The position numbers and the translations under genes are program-made. Shown here one piece after another: positions 1 to 8,555 of a stretch of DNA of 54,910 nucleotides. Positions within the stretch are counted from its first letter, which is position 1, and each line of letters opens with the position of its first letter. This DNA comes from Sphingomonadales bacterium (GTDB taxonomy: Bacteria > Pseudomonadota > Alphaproteobacteria > Sphingomonadales > Sphingomonadaceae). Location of the stretch: contig SBGG01000097.1 in assembly GCA_006226685.1 (NCBI GenBank), forward strand, positions 1 through 54,910, read 5' to 3'. The notes beneath the pieces were generated by a model that was given only the letters and a program-made list of their open reading frames with translations, had not been told where the DNA came from and did no database searches.

Positions 1-127
1 CCAGCCCTGGCGGCCTGCAAATGGCGCTTTCGCGCGCTTCCGGTGCTCACCTACCTTGAGTACGCTCCGCTCCGGATCACGCAAAATCACCATTTCCGGC
101 TCGTCATTTTCTGAATGTCGATCCGCC

Positions 128-604
128 CTAATCGGCAATGGGAGGCAGCGCAGCATGGGCGAGCTCCGAAAGGATCTCTGCAGGCGCGCCACGACAGCGA
201 GACATGGTTGCGCCGCTCCGCGAGATGACCTTCCCCGAACGGCGATCCACAAAGGCGAGTGTCATGACATAGGCATGCTTGTGACATAGACTGATCGTTG
301 GCTTCGCCGCTGGTGACAGCATATGCGACGTCCCCTCGCTACTGGTAGAAACAAGCGCCAGATCGACTGGTCGAATAGAGAATCCGATTTCGACGCGTAG
401 CCGTGCGTTGTCGCGTTCCTCAAAGCCTGCGTTGATCAGAGCTGTACGCACCGTTTCGCCGGCGGCTCCACCATCACTCAGTGCAAAGCTGCGCTCTTTA
501 AACTCCGAAAAGTCATTGTCGCTACCCATGTCACCGAAATGTGTCGCCGGAACCGCACAGCTCGCGAGGAGCAGGATCAGCGGGAAGAGCGCTTTGATTT
601 TCAT
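128..604 (-). CDS. Small outer-membrane-type lipoprotein of unknown function
   Basis: 158 aa. The N-terminus is a typical lipoprotein signal: two Lys, a hydrophobic stretch and a lipobox LASC with the acceptor Cys at residue 16. The mature part (about 140 aa) is soluble-looking, with several Cys near the C-terminus (two of them spaced around residues 106 and 137). It loosely resembles DUF4136-type lipoproteins, but I cannot assign it to a family. It is transcribed divergently from the large trimeric adhesin about 480 bp away and may belong to the same surface locus; that link is only positional. Function unknown. The start is supported by the clean signal peptide directly after the first Met. 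Confidence 0.72.
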   Translation of the reverse strand: MKIKALFPLILLLASCAVPATHFGDMGSDNDFSEFKERSFALSDGGAAGETVRTALINAGFEERDNARLRVEIGFSIRPVDLALVSTSSEGTSHMLSPAAKPTISLCHKHAYVMTLAFVDRRSGKVISRSGATMSRCRGAPAEILSELAHAALPPIAD

Positions 605-1088
605 ACTCTATTCGGCTTTCGTGATCTATTGGGGGGACAGCCCAATGGCCGTGATAGCGAATTAAATCATAAGCCAATCGCCTCGATTGGCAACGCGTGT
701 CCCCGCCAGGGAGAGGTTTCCGTGCTGACAATATCTGGCCTGCTGCCGGTGCGCCCGGTCGTTCACCCGCTCTTCGTTCGATGTGGCAATGGTCTGGCTG
801 GCTGCTCTCACACGTCGCCTGATCAGGGTCAGGCCTCATTACTGGCGACATATTCGCAACGATGCCAAGGCAGGACAAGCGTGATGCGCGATGTCGGAAG
901 TGTGCAAGATTGCAACGTTTCAGAGGGTGCAACCCTTTGAATTTGAATAATATATAAGGGTCTGCGCCAGGCGGGGAGCGCGGCGCAATTGCCCCTCTGC
1001 CTGCTGATTTAACAACTTATCACACCCAGTCGCCCCCACCCGATGGTAGGTACGACGCCATAGAGCGATCGTTTGCCGCGCATGAGGA
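605..1088. other. Intergenic region between divergent lipoprotein and adhesin genes
   Basis: Nearly 500 bases without a convincing gene. Short frames here lack family features and recognisable ribosome sites. The part nearest the adhesin is AT-rich around 940-960 and may hold its promoter, but no clear -35/-10 pair was identified. The region contains one copy of a 21-bp repeat (826-846) that recurs downstream of the adhesin operon. Confidence 0.5.
826..846 (+). repeat. Direct repeat copy 1 flanking adhesin locus
   Basis: Begins GGGTCAGG and ends CATTACTGGC. The copy at 6651-6671 matches 19 of 21 positions in the same orientation. The two copies bracket the adhesin, tpgA and DUF4019 genes. 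This could be a remnant end of an insertion element or a dispersed palindromic repeat; no transposase is present. Confidence 0.6.
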
Positions 1089-4000
1089 GTGGGCTTTTCG
1101 TCCGCTTGCGCGGGGGATCCTGACGCAATGATGCTATGGGAGAGAATGGTGTCGATTTCAATTTGTACCGAAAATGATGTGCGCCAAATGATGGTGGCGA
1201 ACTGGGGTATGGGCTGGGCGGCAAGGCGCCGCATTTATTCATCGCTGCGTATGGCGACCAGAGTGCTTGGTATCAAGCGCAGGCACCGCATCGGGATGCC
1301 GCCGTTCGCTTCGATGTCATTGCGGTCTGCGATGCTTGGGTCTGCCGCAGCGGTCGGCGTAAGCATGCTGCTGTCGCCAGCGGTGGGTATTGCTCAGACA
1401 TACACTGGCAGCAACGTTGCCGGTTCCACCGCGATCTCCGATTCGTCGTGCGCGACTCCGGCAACCACCACTGCTACAGGGGCACTGGCAGTCAACTGTG
1501 GTGCCGAGGCTGATGGGACGAACTCGGTTGCGGTGGGCGTAAACGCTACTGCTTCGGGCGATAGTTCTGTTGCCATCGGGAACGGGGCCAATTCGGTCAA
1601 CTTCAAGTCGATCTCGATTGGTGAGAATACCGGAACTACTACGATCTTCACCAGCCTCACTGCGATGCCGAATGTTGCCATTGGGACAACGGCAGGCACA
1701 GGAACCGGACCGGCCATCAGTCAACCGCAGCAGGAGGGCGGAAACGTCGCGCTCGGGGTCAATGTTGGTAACACAATTGCTGGCGGGCGGAACGTTGCCA
1801 TAGGAACGAGCGTGGGTAACAATCTGGCCGATAGTTGGGGCAACGTTGCAATCGGCACGCTGGGTGCCGGAAGTAACTTCACTGGACAGACTGTGAACAA
1901 CATCGCCTTCGGTTCGGGCGCTGGCATGAACCTGACCAACACGAGTGGTAGCATTGCCATTGGTTCCAACAGCGGCAGTGGCATCACGAACGCGCCCGAT
2001 TCAATCTCTGTCGGCAGCAATGCAACCGGCTCCGGTCAAGCCTCGATTGCTGTCGGTTCCGGAGCGAAGTCGTCTGGCAGTCAGGGGCTTTCTGTTGGCT
2101 TCAACGCGACCTCGAATGGCCAGGGTACAGCCGTCGGCAATTATGCGAATGCCAGCAACGTGCAGGCGCTTGCCGTCGGCACTGAGTCGAAGTCGAGTGG
2201 TGGCCAATCTACCGCAGTTGGGGCGAAATCCGTTGCCTCCGGCAACGGTGCCGTCGCGGTTGGCCGTTTGGCAACTGCTTCTGGGAATAGTGCGGTCGCG
2301 ATGGGCGATGGCGCTCAGGCGACGGGTAGTCAGAGCATCTCGATCGGTACGGGCAATGTGGTTAGCGGCACCGGTTCGGGGGCGATTGGCGACCCGACGG
2401 TAATCACCGGTGCTGGTAGCTATTCGCTGGGCAACAACAACATGATCGCCAACAACAACACCTTCGTGGTTGGCAGTGGCGTCACCACCACACAGGACAA
2501 TAGTGTTATCCTTGGCAACCTCTCGACCGACCGTGCGGCGACGACCGAGACGACCGGGACAGTCGGTGGCATCACTTATGGTACCTTCGCGGGGCCGGGT
2601 TCGGTAGCGAACGGGGTCGTCAGCGTGGGCGCTGCTGGTGCCGAGCGGCAGGTGATCAACGTTGCGGCAGGTGCGGTGAACGCGACCTCGACTGACGCGA
2701 TCAATGGTTCGCAGCTCTATGCGACCGACGTCGCTATCGGTAATCTTGCCAGCAGCACAGCCAGCAACTTTGGCGGCGGAACGGTTGTGAACGTCGACGG
2801 ATCGCTGTCTGCGCCAACCTATGTCATTAATGGATCGAGCTATAACGATGTCGGATCTGCACTCACTGCAGCGACGACACATTATTACAGCGTAAACGAC
2901 GGTGGAACGCAGGGTGGCAACTATAATAACGATGGCGCTACCGGTACCAATGCGCTGGCGGCCGGCGTAGGTACCACCGCGTCTGCCGTAGATGCGGTTG
3001 CTATAGGTAGTAGTGCGCAGGCTACCGCTAGAAATAGTGTGGCGATTGGATCAGGCGCCGGGGCATTGGGGATGGCGTCGGTCGCGATCGGCAACGGAAC
3101 CAGCGCCACCACCAACGATACGATTGCAATTGGTCGATCTTCTACCGCATCTGGAAACAGCTCTATGGCTCTCGGGCCGAATGCCTATGCAAGGGGGCTA
3201 TATTCTGTGGCGATTGGACGCGGCGCGTCCACCCCTGTCATCGGTTCGATCGCTTTGGGGGATGGAGCAGCTGTCTCCAATGCCTACGGCATGGCCCTGG
3301 GCTCTGGTGCAACTGTTTCCAACATCTACGCTGTGGCTCTGGGCTATGGCAGTGTAACTGCGGCGGTAAATCCTGCTGCTGGCACAGTGATTAACGGCAC
3401 GACATATTCCTTCGCAGGGACTGCGCCTGCCAGCGTCGTGAGCGTCGGGTCTTCTGGCAACGAACGCCAGATCATCAATGTTGCAGCCGGTCAGGTGAGT
3501 GCGACCAGCACGAATGCCATCAACGGTTCGCAGCTTTACGCGAGTAATCAGGCGATTGATCAGGTCGGCACACAAGTGACCAATCTTGGTAACAGCGTGG
3601 CGTCGGGCCTGGGGAGCACATCGAGTTATGATAGCGTCACTGGAGCGCTGACGACCAATCTCAACGTCGGCGGCGCGAGCTACGGCGATGTCAACACAGC
3701 CTTGAATGCGGTGAATACACTGGCCAGTACCGGCTGGAACGTGTCGACCGGTGGTGGTGCCCCGGTGAACGTGGCGCCGGGCGCGACGGTCGATTTCAGC
3801 GCTGGCTCCTCTGGCAACCTGACGGTGACCAATAGCGGCACCAATGTGACGATGGACCTCAACCCTGATCTGAACGTCACCAGTGTCACAGCAGGCAACA
3901 GCGTGCTCGACACCAATGGTTTGGCTATCTCTGGTGGTCCAGGCGGCACCGTTGCGCTGACGAACGCCGGACTCGACAATGGCGGCAATGTCATCTCCAA

Positions 4001-5120
4001 CGTTGCGGCGGGCTCGGCTCCGACCGATGCTGTGAATGTTAGCCAGCTGCAGCTGGCTCAGGCCGCTGCCACGACCAAGGTTGTGGCCGGAAACAGCAAC
4101 ATCGTTGTTTCGCCAACCACCACCGCGGATGGCAGCACGACATATTCTGTCGCAACGTCTGCGAATCTCACGGCAGATAGTTTGTCGATCAATGGCGGAC
4201 CAACGCTGAACAGCGCCGGCATTGCGATGAACGGCGACAAGATCACTGGCCTCGCCGTTGGCACCGTCAGCGTGTCGAGCAGTGATGCGGTCAACGGTTC
4301 GCAGTTGTTTGCGGCCGGCACGTCGATCGCCAGCTCACTGGGAGGTGCGTCGACATTCGATCCGGTTACCGGTACGGTCCAGGCATCCCTGAACGTTGCC
4401 GGGAACAACTACACCAACGTGCAGGATGCTCTTTCGGCGGTATCCAATACGGCAAATGTGAATTGGAATGTCGCAACTGCTGCAACTGGCTCTGGCACGG
4501 TTACGAACACTGGTGCCCCGTCCCGTGTCGGTTCGGGCGGAACGGCGACCTATATCGCCGGCAACAACGTCGCAATTGCCCAGGATGGTTCAAACGTCAC
4601 CGTGGCGCTCAAAGATGACATTGCGCTCAACAGCGTGACGGCCAACACCGTCAATGCAGGAACGGTCAATGCTCAGACTGTTGCGGTTGCGGACGGGCCG
4701 GTGCTCAGTTCGAACGGGATCGACATGCGCGGCACTGGAATCTCCAATCTTGCAGCTGGCGTTGCTCCAAGTGATGCTGTCAACGTCAGCCAGCTTGATG
4801 CTGGTATGTCGCACACGCTGGCAAGTGCCAATTCCTACACCGATAGTCGCTTCGGACTGCTGTCGTTCGATCTGCAAAGGTATCACCGTGATGCAAATGG
4901 CGGGACTGCGGCGGCCATGGCAATGGGGCAGGTGCCACAGGCATTCGAACCAGGAATGGGTATGGCGGGCGTCGGTGTGTCGACCTGGATGGGGCAACAG
5001 GCAATCGCCTTCGGCATCTCCAAGGCGTCGGACAACGGCCGTGTGATCATCAGAGCAACCGGTAGCTACAACACCCGGGGGCATGGCGGCGTTTCTGCCG
5101 GGGTTGGCGTGCAGTTCTGA
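1089..5120 (+). CDS. Trimeric autotransporter adhesin (YadA/Hia type)
   Basis: Up to 1343 aa. It starts with a basic region and a hydrophobic signal ending near AVGIAQ (about residue 102 of the long frame). Then follow many YadA-type head repeats (pattern SVAIGxxA/xGxxS) from about 140 to 430 and again about 625 to 740. At least five neck/stalk motifs of the type NVAAG...STDAINGSQL or APSDAVNVSQL follow, and a C-terminal YadA anchor of about 80 residues ends in Phe. Such proteins trimerise, form a 12-strand beta-barrel with the combined anchors and display a long adhesive fibre on the cell surface. The start is uncertain: Met codons at 1089, 1128, 1131, 1146 and 1251 are all in frame. 1128 follows a GGGGGA run; 1251 gives a more usual extended signal peptide. 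It is the first gene of an apparent operon with tpgA and a DUF4019 gene. Confidence 0.93.
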   Translation: MGFSSACAGDPDAMMLWERMVSISICTENDVRQMMVANWGMGWAARRRIYSSLRMATRVLGIKRRHRIGMPPFASMSLRSAMLGSAAAVGVSMLLSPAVGIAQTYTGSNVAGSTAISDSSCATPATTTATGALAVNCGAEADGTNSVAVGVNATASGDSSVAIGNGANSVNFKSISIGENTGTTTIFTSLTAMPNVAIGTTAGTGTGPAISQPQQEGGNVALGVNVGNTIAGGRNVAIGTSVGNNLADSWGNVAIGTLGAGSNFTGQTVNNIAFGSGAGMNLTNTSGSIAIGSNSGSGITNAPDSISVGSNATGSGQASIAVGSGAKSSGSQGLSVGFNATSNGQGTAVGNYANASNVQALAVGTESKSSGGQSTAVGAKSVASGNGAVAVGRLATASGNSAVAMGDGAQATGSQSISIGTGNVVSGTGSGAIGDPTVITGAGSYSLGNNNMIANNNTFVVGSGVTTTQDNSVILGNLSTDRAATTETTGTVGGITYGTFAGPGSVANGVVSVGAAGAERQVINVAAGAVNATSTDAINGSQLYATDVAIGNLASSTASNFGGGTVVNVDGSLSAPTYVINGSSYNDVGSALTAATTHYYSVNDGGTQGGNYNNDGATGTNALAAGVGTTASAVDAVAIGSSAQATARNSVAIGSGAGALGMASVAIGNGTSATTNDTIAIGRSSTASGNSSMALGPNAYARGLYSVAIGRGASTPVIGSIALGDGAAVSNAYGMALGSGATVSNIYAVALGYGSVTAAVNPAAGTVINGTTYSFAGTAPASVVSVGSSGNERQIINVAAGQVSATSTNAINGSQLYASNQAIDQVGTQVTNLGNSVASGLGSTSSYDSVTGALTTNLNVGGASYGDVNTALNAVNTLASTGWNVSTGGGAPVNVAPGATVDFSAGSSGNLTVTNSGTNVTMDLNPDLNVTSVTAGNSVLDTNGLAISGGPGGTVALTNAGLDNGGNVISNVAAGSAPTDAVNVSQLQLAQAAATTKVVAGNSNIVVSPTTTADGSTTYSVATSANLTADSLSINGGPTLNSAGIAMNGDKITGLAVGTVSVSSSDAVNGSQLFAAGTSIASSLGGASTFDPVTGTVQASLNVAGNNYTNVQDALSAVSNTANVNWNVATAATGSGTVTNTGAPSRVGSGGTATYIAGNNVAIAQDGSNVTVALKDDIALNSVTANTVNAGTVNAQTVAVADGPVLSSNGIDMRGTGISNLAAGVAPSDAVNVSQLDAGMSHTLASANSYTDSRFGLLSFDLQRYHRDANGGTAAAMAMGQVPQAFEPGMGMAGVGVSTWMGQQAIAFGISKASDNGRVIIRATGSYNTRGHGGVSAGVGVQF

Positions 5121-5175
5121 CGCATCGTGTTGTGCGTCCGATCGACTGTTGCAAAGATATGGCTGGAGCCGAAGA

Positions 5176-6039
5176 ATGAATAAGCTCAAGAATTCCGCGC
5201 GGAATAAGTTTGCTGCAGCAGCTATCGCAATTGCGATGCTCTCGGCTGCCCACATAACATATGCTGAGGATGCTCTTCCGCAATACCGCCCCCAGGTCGC
5301 AACGGCGGCGGACGCAAAGTTCCCTCCGGTTGAGAGGGCAACAAGGCCGCAGGGTGTGTTTGTACCAGCGCGGCATATTGCAATGATCGTCCCTGGGTTG
5401 AGAAAATCCGAAATCTATACCCTGCTCGATGTGCCTCACTTCCATGAGGGGTTGTTTTTTGTTCGCCGCTGGAATTACATTATAAACTTCTACACTGGAC
5501 GAAATGATGAATATCGCCAGTGCCAGTATCAGATCCAGTTCGACAAGCACTACCGGGTCGAGAGTGGGTGGTGGAAGGATCGCGAATGCGCCGATCTGTT
5601 TCAGCGAGATCTGGAATTGCCAAGGAGTGAGCAACCCGCTCCGAACCCGTCCACGTCGGCACCAGTTCCGATGGTCCGGCAACAGGCCGAGGTGGTGTCG
5701 AAATCGTATAGCTTCACGTTCGATTTTGATAAGGCGGTGATCTCGCCTGAGGGGCAAGATGTGATCGCCCAAGTGGTGCGCGATGCCGATTCCGGAGCAT
5801 TTGGAAGGATCGTCATTGTGGGGTTCACCGATACGGTTGGCGCGAGAGAATATAATGACAATCTTGCAGCCCGGCGAGCAGCGGCTGTGTCAGCGGAATT
5901 GACGCAGGAGTTGGGAGATGCTGGCAGTCATCTTCAGTCGAAGGTATATGCAAGGGGAGGGCGGGACCTGGCTGTCGCTACTGGACCGGATGTTCGCAAT
6001 GTCGATAACCGTAGGGTCACGATTGAGTTATACAAATAG
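5176..6039 (+). CDS. tpgA: TpgA-type partner of trimeric autotransporter (BamE-like + OmpA domain)
   Basis: 287 aa. A signal peptide ends near ITYAED (residue about 30). Residues about 55-120 resemble the SmpA/OmlA (BamE) fold: short helices, a LRKSEIYTLLDVPHF segment, then a strand ending in a Cys. Residues about 170-287 are an OmpA C-terminal peptidoglycan-binding domain (FDFDKAVISPEG, GFTDTVGAREYN, LAARRA, NRRVTIELYK). This two-domain layout is that of TpgA, the periplasmic protein encoded after AtaA in Acinetobacter, where it supports surface display of the trimeric adhesin and links it to the wall. It follows the adhesin by 55 bp. The ATG at 5176 is preceded by GGAG at 7 nt; an upstream in-frame Met at 5083 lies inside the adhesin gene and is rejected. 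Confidence 0.88.
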   Translation: MNKLKNSARNKFAAAAIAIAMLSAAHITYAEDALPQYRPQVATAADAKFPPVERATRPQGVFVPARHIAMIVPGLRKSEIYTLLDVPHFHEGLFFVRRWNYIINFYTGRNDEYRQCQYQIQFDKHYRVESGWWKDRECADLFQRDLELPRSEQPAPNPSTSAPVPMVRQQAEVVSKSYSFTFDFDKAVISPEGQDVIAQVVRDADSGAFGRIVIVGFTDTVGAREYNDNLAARRAAAVSAELTQELGDAGSHLQSKVYARGGRDLAVATGPDVRNVDNRRVTIELYK

Positions 6040-6057
6040 GTTTGTGGGTGAAATTCA

Positions 6058-6543
6058 ATGAACAATAACGGATGGCGCGTTGGCTTGCTGGCGCTGGCGG
6101 TTATGCTTGTCGGGCAGCCATTGCCTGTGATGGCGCAGGCGGGCAAGACCGTTGGTGCGAACGAACAGGCGGCGATCAACCTATCACCGGATCCCGCTGA
6201 GTTCGCCAAGATTGCACTGCTTATCGTCAATGCGGTGACCCATGGCGGTGCGCCGCAGGTGTGGGATGCGTCCTCGCCGGTAATGAAGACAATCGTGAGT
6301 CGCGATTTGTTTGTTCAGAGCATGCAGCAGCGGACGGCATCGGCGGGCGAGCTCAAAAATCTCACTTGGCGTTCGATCATTCGCGTGCAGATGGCCCAGC
6401 CTCAGGGGCAACTTCCAGCGGGCAGCTATCTGTCCGTCGCCGTCTCCGGGGTTGGCAGCAACAACCAGCAGGTTGTCCAGACTGTATCATTCCATTTGGA
6501 TGATGATCAGCGCTGGAGGTTGATAGGGATATCAGCATCATAG
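6058..6543 (+). CDS. Exported DUF4019-family protein
   Basis: 161 aa. The signal peptide ends at PVMAQA (about residue 28). The mature part of about 130 aa matches the pattern of DUF4019 proteins: an early helical segment, a central W-D-x-SSP motif, a TWRSIIRV strand, a GSYLSVAV strand and a terminal DDDQRWRLIGISAS strand. DUF4019 has no defined activity; proteins of this type are predicted periplasmic and show an NTF2/cystatin-like look. It lies 18 bp after tpgA with a GGGTGA ribosome site, so it is very likely cotranscribed with the adhesin and its partner. A role as a third assembly or stability factor for the adhesin is an inference from position only. Confidence 0.82.
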   Translation: MNNNGWRVGLLALAVMLVGQPLPVMAQAGKTVGANEQAAINLSPDPAEFAKIALLIVNAVTHGGAPQVWDASSPVMKTIVSRDLFVQSMQQRTASAGELKNLTWRSIIRVQMAQPQGQLPAGSYLSVAVSGVGSNNQQVVQTVSFHLDDDQRWRLIGISAS

Positions 6544-6650
6544 TTCAGATAATCCCTGTTGCTGGCGGATAGCATGTCTCTCCTATGGAGCACCTGTCAG
6601 CCCACATCGTCCCGTCAGCACCTATGACACAGATTTGGGGTTGTGATTTA

Positions 6651-6671
6651 GGGTCAGGACCCATTACTGGC
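6651..6671 (+). repeat. Direct repeat copy 2 flanking adhesin locus
   Basis: Begins GGGTCAGG and ends CATTACTGGC; differs from the copy at 826-846 at two positions. It lies between the DUF4019 gene and the 3' end of phnE. It may be one end of a decayed mobile element. Confidence 0.6.
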
Positions 6672-6762
6672 ACTGTTGAGGTTTGAAGCAAAATGGCCCG
6701 GCGCTGCGTCGAAAATCCCGGAAATGTCGGCATATTTCTGCGCCTTTTCTCCATCTGAGCGT

Positions 6763-7785
6763 TTACATCGAACGGCGGCGCAACCATGCTGATAACTGGT
6801 CCAGAACGAAGACGAGAATGAAGATGGCGATCAGGATCGTGCCGACATGGGCGTATTGATACAGGTCGTAACGTCCCTTTAGTTCAAGGCCGATTCCGCC
6901 CGCGCCGACAAGGCCGATGACGGTTGCCATGCGCACATTGCGATCCAGAATGTAGAGCGTATAGGCGACATATTGCGGCAGCACTTGCGGCAATATCGCG
7001 TAACGCAGGAGTTTCATCCGGTTGGCGCCGATTGCCTTCAGGGCCTGTTGCGGCCCGGGATCCGCATTTTCTATGTCTTCGGCATAGAATTTTCCGAGAA
7101 AGCCTGCGGCATGTAGTGCGAGAGCGAGAACGCCCGCCGCAGGACCGAAGCCATAAGCCAGCACGAGGAAGAGGGCGCTGATAAGTTCGGGAACCGTGCG
7201 CAGCAGGCTGACGATGCCACGGCTCAGGACAACCAGTAACGGGTGGGGAGAAAGGTTGCGTGCGCCCAGAAAAGCAAGCGGCGCTCCGATCAGCACGGCA
7301 AGCAGGGTGCCCCAGAGTGCGATTTCGAGCGTCTCGATAAGTTTGCCTGCGACCTGTCGCACATAGCCGTAAGGTTCGACCAGTACTTCGCGCTTCATGC
7401 TATGGGGGGTCATGCGCATGGTTTCGGGGTCGAGCGACTGAACGGTCACCATTTGCGTCTCGACATGGGCGAACAAAGGCAAATGGCCATAATCGAAGCC
7501 GGGGATGCGCGAAATTTCGGTCACATCGGCGATTTGTGGCGGAAACATTTGCCCGAGGATCGCACCGAAGCCATTTGCGACCTGCGATTCCTCGACAAGA
7601 CCAATTCCGGCCGCAACGCCTTCCCCGGACTGGATAAGGGCCGGGCCGATGCCGACGTCCGCGCCCGTGCGAAACAGGATCATGATCGCAATGGCGATGA
7701 CCAGCACCGTGCGCCATCCGAACGGCCTGGGGAAGGACCAGTTCGTCGAAGGCCTGCCTGTATCTTCGGTCCCGGTGCCGTTCAT
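6763..7785 (-). CDS. phnE: PhnE-type ABC transporter permease
   Basis: 340 aa inner-membrane permease of the phosphonate importer family. The N-terminal TM (about 24-42) is followed by a long periplasmic segment (about 50-140). A binding-protein-dependent transport domain of about five TMs fills the rest, with the EAA-like cytoplasmic loop (IENADPGPQQALKAIGANR, about residue 245-263) that docks on the ATPase, and the family motif GLVGAGGIGLEL near 300. The ATG at 7785 overlaps the phnC stop as ATGA and has a perfect AGGAGG 7 nt upstream, so the longer frame to 7812 is rejected. It is the last gene of phnD-phnC-phnE. No C-P lyase or phosphonatase lies nearby, so the substrate may be an organophosphate rather than a true phosphonate. 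Confidence 0.92.
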   Translation of the reverse strand: MNGTGTEDTGRPSTNWSFPRPFGWRTVLVIAIAIMILFRTGADVGIGPALIQSGEGVAAGIGLVEESQVANGFGAILGQMFPPQIADVTEISRIPGFDYGHLPLFAHVETQMVTVQSLDPETMRMTPHSMKREVLVEPYGYVRQVAGKLIETLEIALWGTLLAVLIGAPLAFLGARNLSPHPLLVVLSRGIVSLLRTVPELISALFLVLAYGFGPAAGVLALALHAAGFLGKFYAEDIENADPGPQQALKAIGANRMKLLRYAILPQVLPQYVAYTLYILDRNVRMATVIGLVGAGGIGLELKGRYDLYQYAHVGTILIAIFILVFVLDQLSAWLRRRSM

Positions 7786-8555
7786 GCGCCAACCTCCTGC
7801 GCCGCCGGGCAAGGGGCTGGTTGCCGGGTTTCATAAATCTGATCAAGCTGGCTGCGGGTCAGCATCTCCGGCGTGCCGTCAAACAGGATTCGTCCGGCCC
7901 GGAGCGCGATGATGCGATCCGCGAAACGCAGGGCCAAGTCGATCTGATGAAGGCTGCACAATACGGTCGTTCCGCTTTCCTTCGCCTCGCGTTCGAGCAG
8001 CTCAAGAATGTCAACGCTGGTCTGCGGATCAAGGCTGGCAACAGGTTCATCCGCAAGCACATAAGCGGGGTTCAGCATGAAAGCCCTGGCGATGCCTACA
8101 CGCTGTTGCTGTCCCCCCGACAGGTCGGCAACACGGCGGCGCAAATGCTCCTCGCCAAGGCCGATATCTGCGATCAGGGCGCAGGCTTTGTCGCGCAATA
8201 TCTTGGGAAAAAGCCCCAGCATCGCGCGCGGTGTCGATATGGCCGGGAGCGCTCCTGCAAGTACATTGGTCGCAACGCTGGCGCGTGGCACAAGGTTGAA
8301 GGATTGGTGAATCATGCCGATGTGCGGGCGAATATGCCGGAGCGTCCGGGGGGTTAGTTCGACGTCATCCACCATCACGCGCCCTTCACTCGGAATCGCA
8401 AGGCCGTTGATGCATTTAAGCAGGGTGGACTTTCCCGCACCGGAACGCCCGAGGATGACGCAGAACTGGCCGGGTGGCACCTCGAAGCTGATGTCCGCCA
8501 GTGCAACCGTTCCGTCCGGATAATATTTGCTCAGCTGTTCGATGACGAGGCTCAC
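7782..8555 (-). CDS. phnC: PhnC-type ABC transporter ATP-binding protein
   Basis: 257 aa. All ATPase motifs are intact: Walker A GRSGAGKST (36-44), Q-loop near 84, signature LSGGQ (145-149), Walker B YVLADE (165-170), D-loop SLDP and switch His203. It energises uptake through the neighbouring permease. The start ATG overlaps the phnD stop (ATGA), and its own stop overlaps the phnE start, giving a tightly coupled three-gene operon. Sequence order and motifs (CINGL, MIHQSFNLVPR) fit the phosphonate/phosphite-type branch of the ATPases. Confidence 0.95.
   Translation of the reverse strand: MSLVIEQLSKYYPDGTVALADISFEVPPGQFCVILGRSGAGKSTLLKCINGLAIPSEGRVMVDDVELTPRTLRHIRPHIGMIHQSFNLVPRASVATNVLAGALPAISTPRAMLGLFPKILRDKACALIADIGLGEEHLRRRVADLSGGQQQRVGIARAFMLNPAYVLADEPVASLDPQTSVDILELLEREAKESGTTVLCSLHQIDLALRFADRIIALRAGRILFDGTPEMLTRSQLDQIYETRQPAPCPAAQEVGA

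Noticed and set aside
1..127. Possible end of a gene at the left edge
   Set aside because: No frame in either direction gives a recognisable protein end before the lipoprotein gene; too short to judge.
2001..2882. 293-codon minus-strand frame inside the adhesin gene
   Set aside because: Shadow produced by the repetitive adhesin coding sequence; no ribosome site or signal.
1500..3400. Regular short repeats that might suggest a CRISPR or satellite array
   Set aside because: They are the coding repeats of the YadA head (about 14-residue period) and are in frame throughout.
6545..6787. 80-codon minus-strand frame between the DUF4019 gene and phnE
   Set aside because: It overlaps the end of phnE and covers the 21-bp repeat; it may be part of a decayed element but is not a supported gene.
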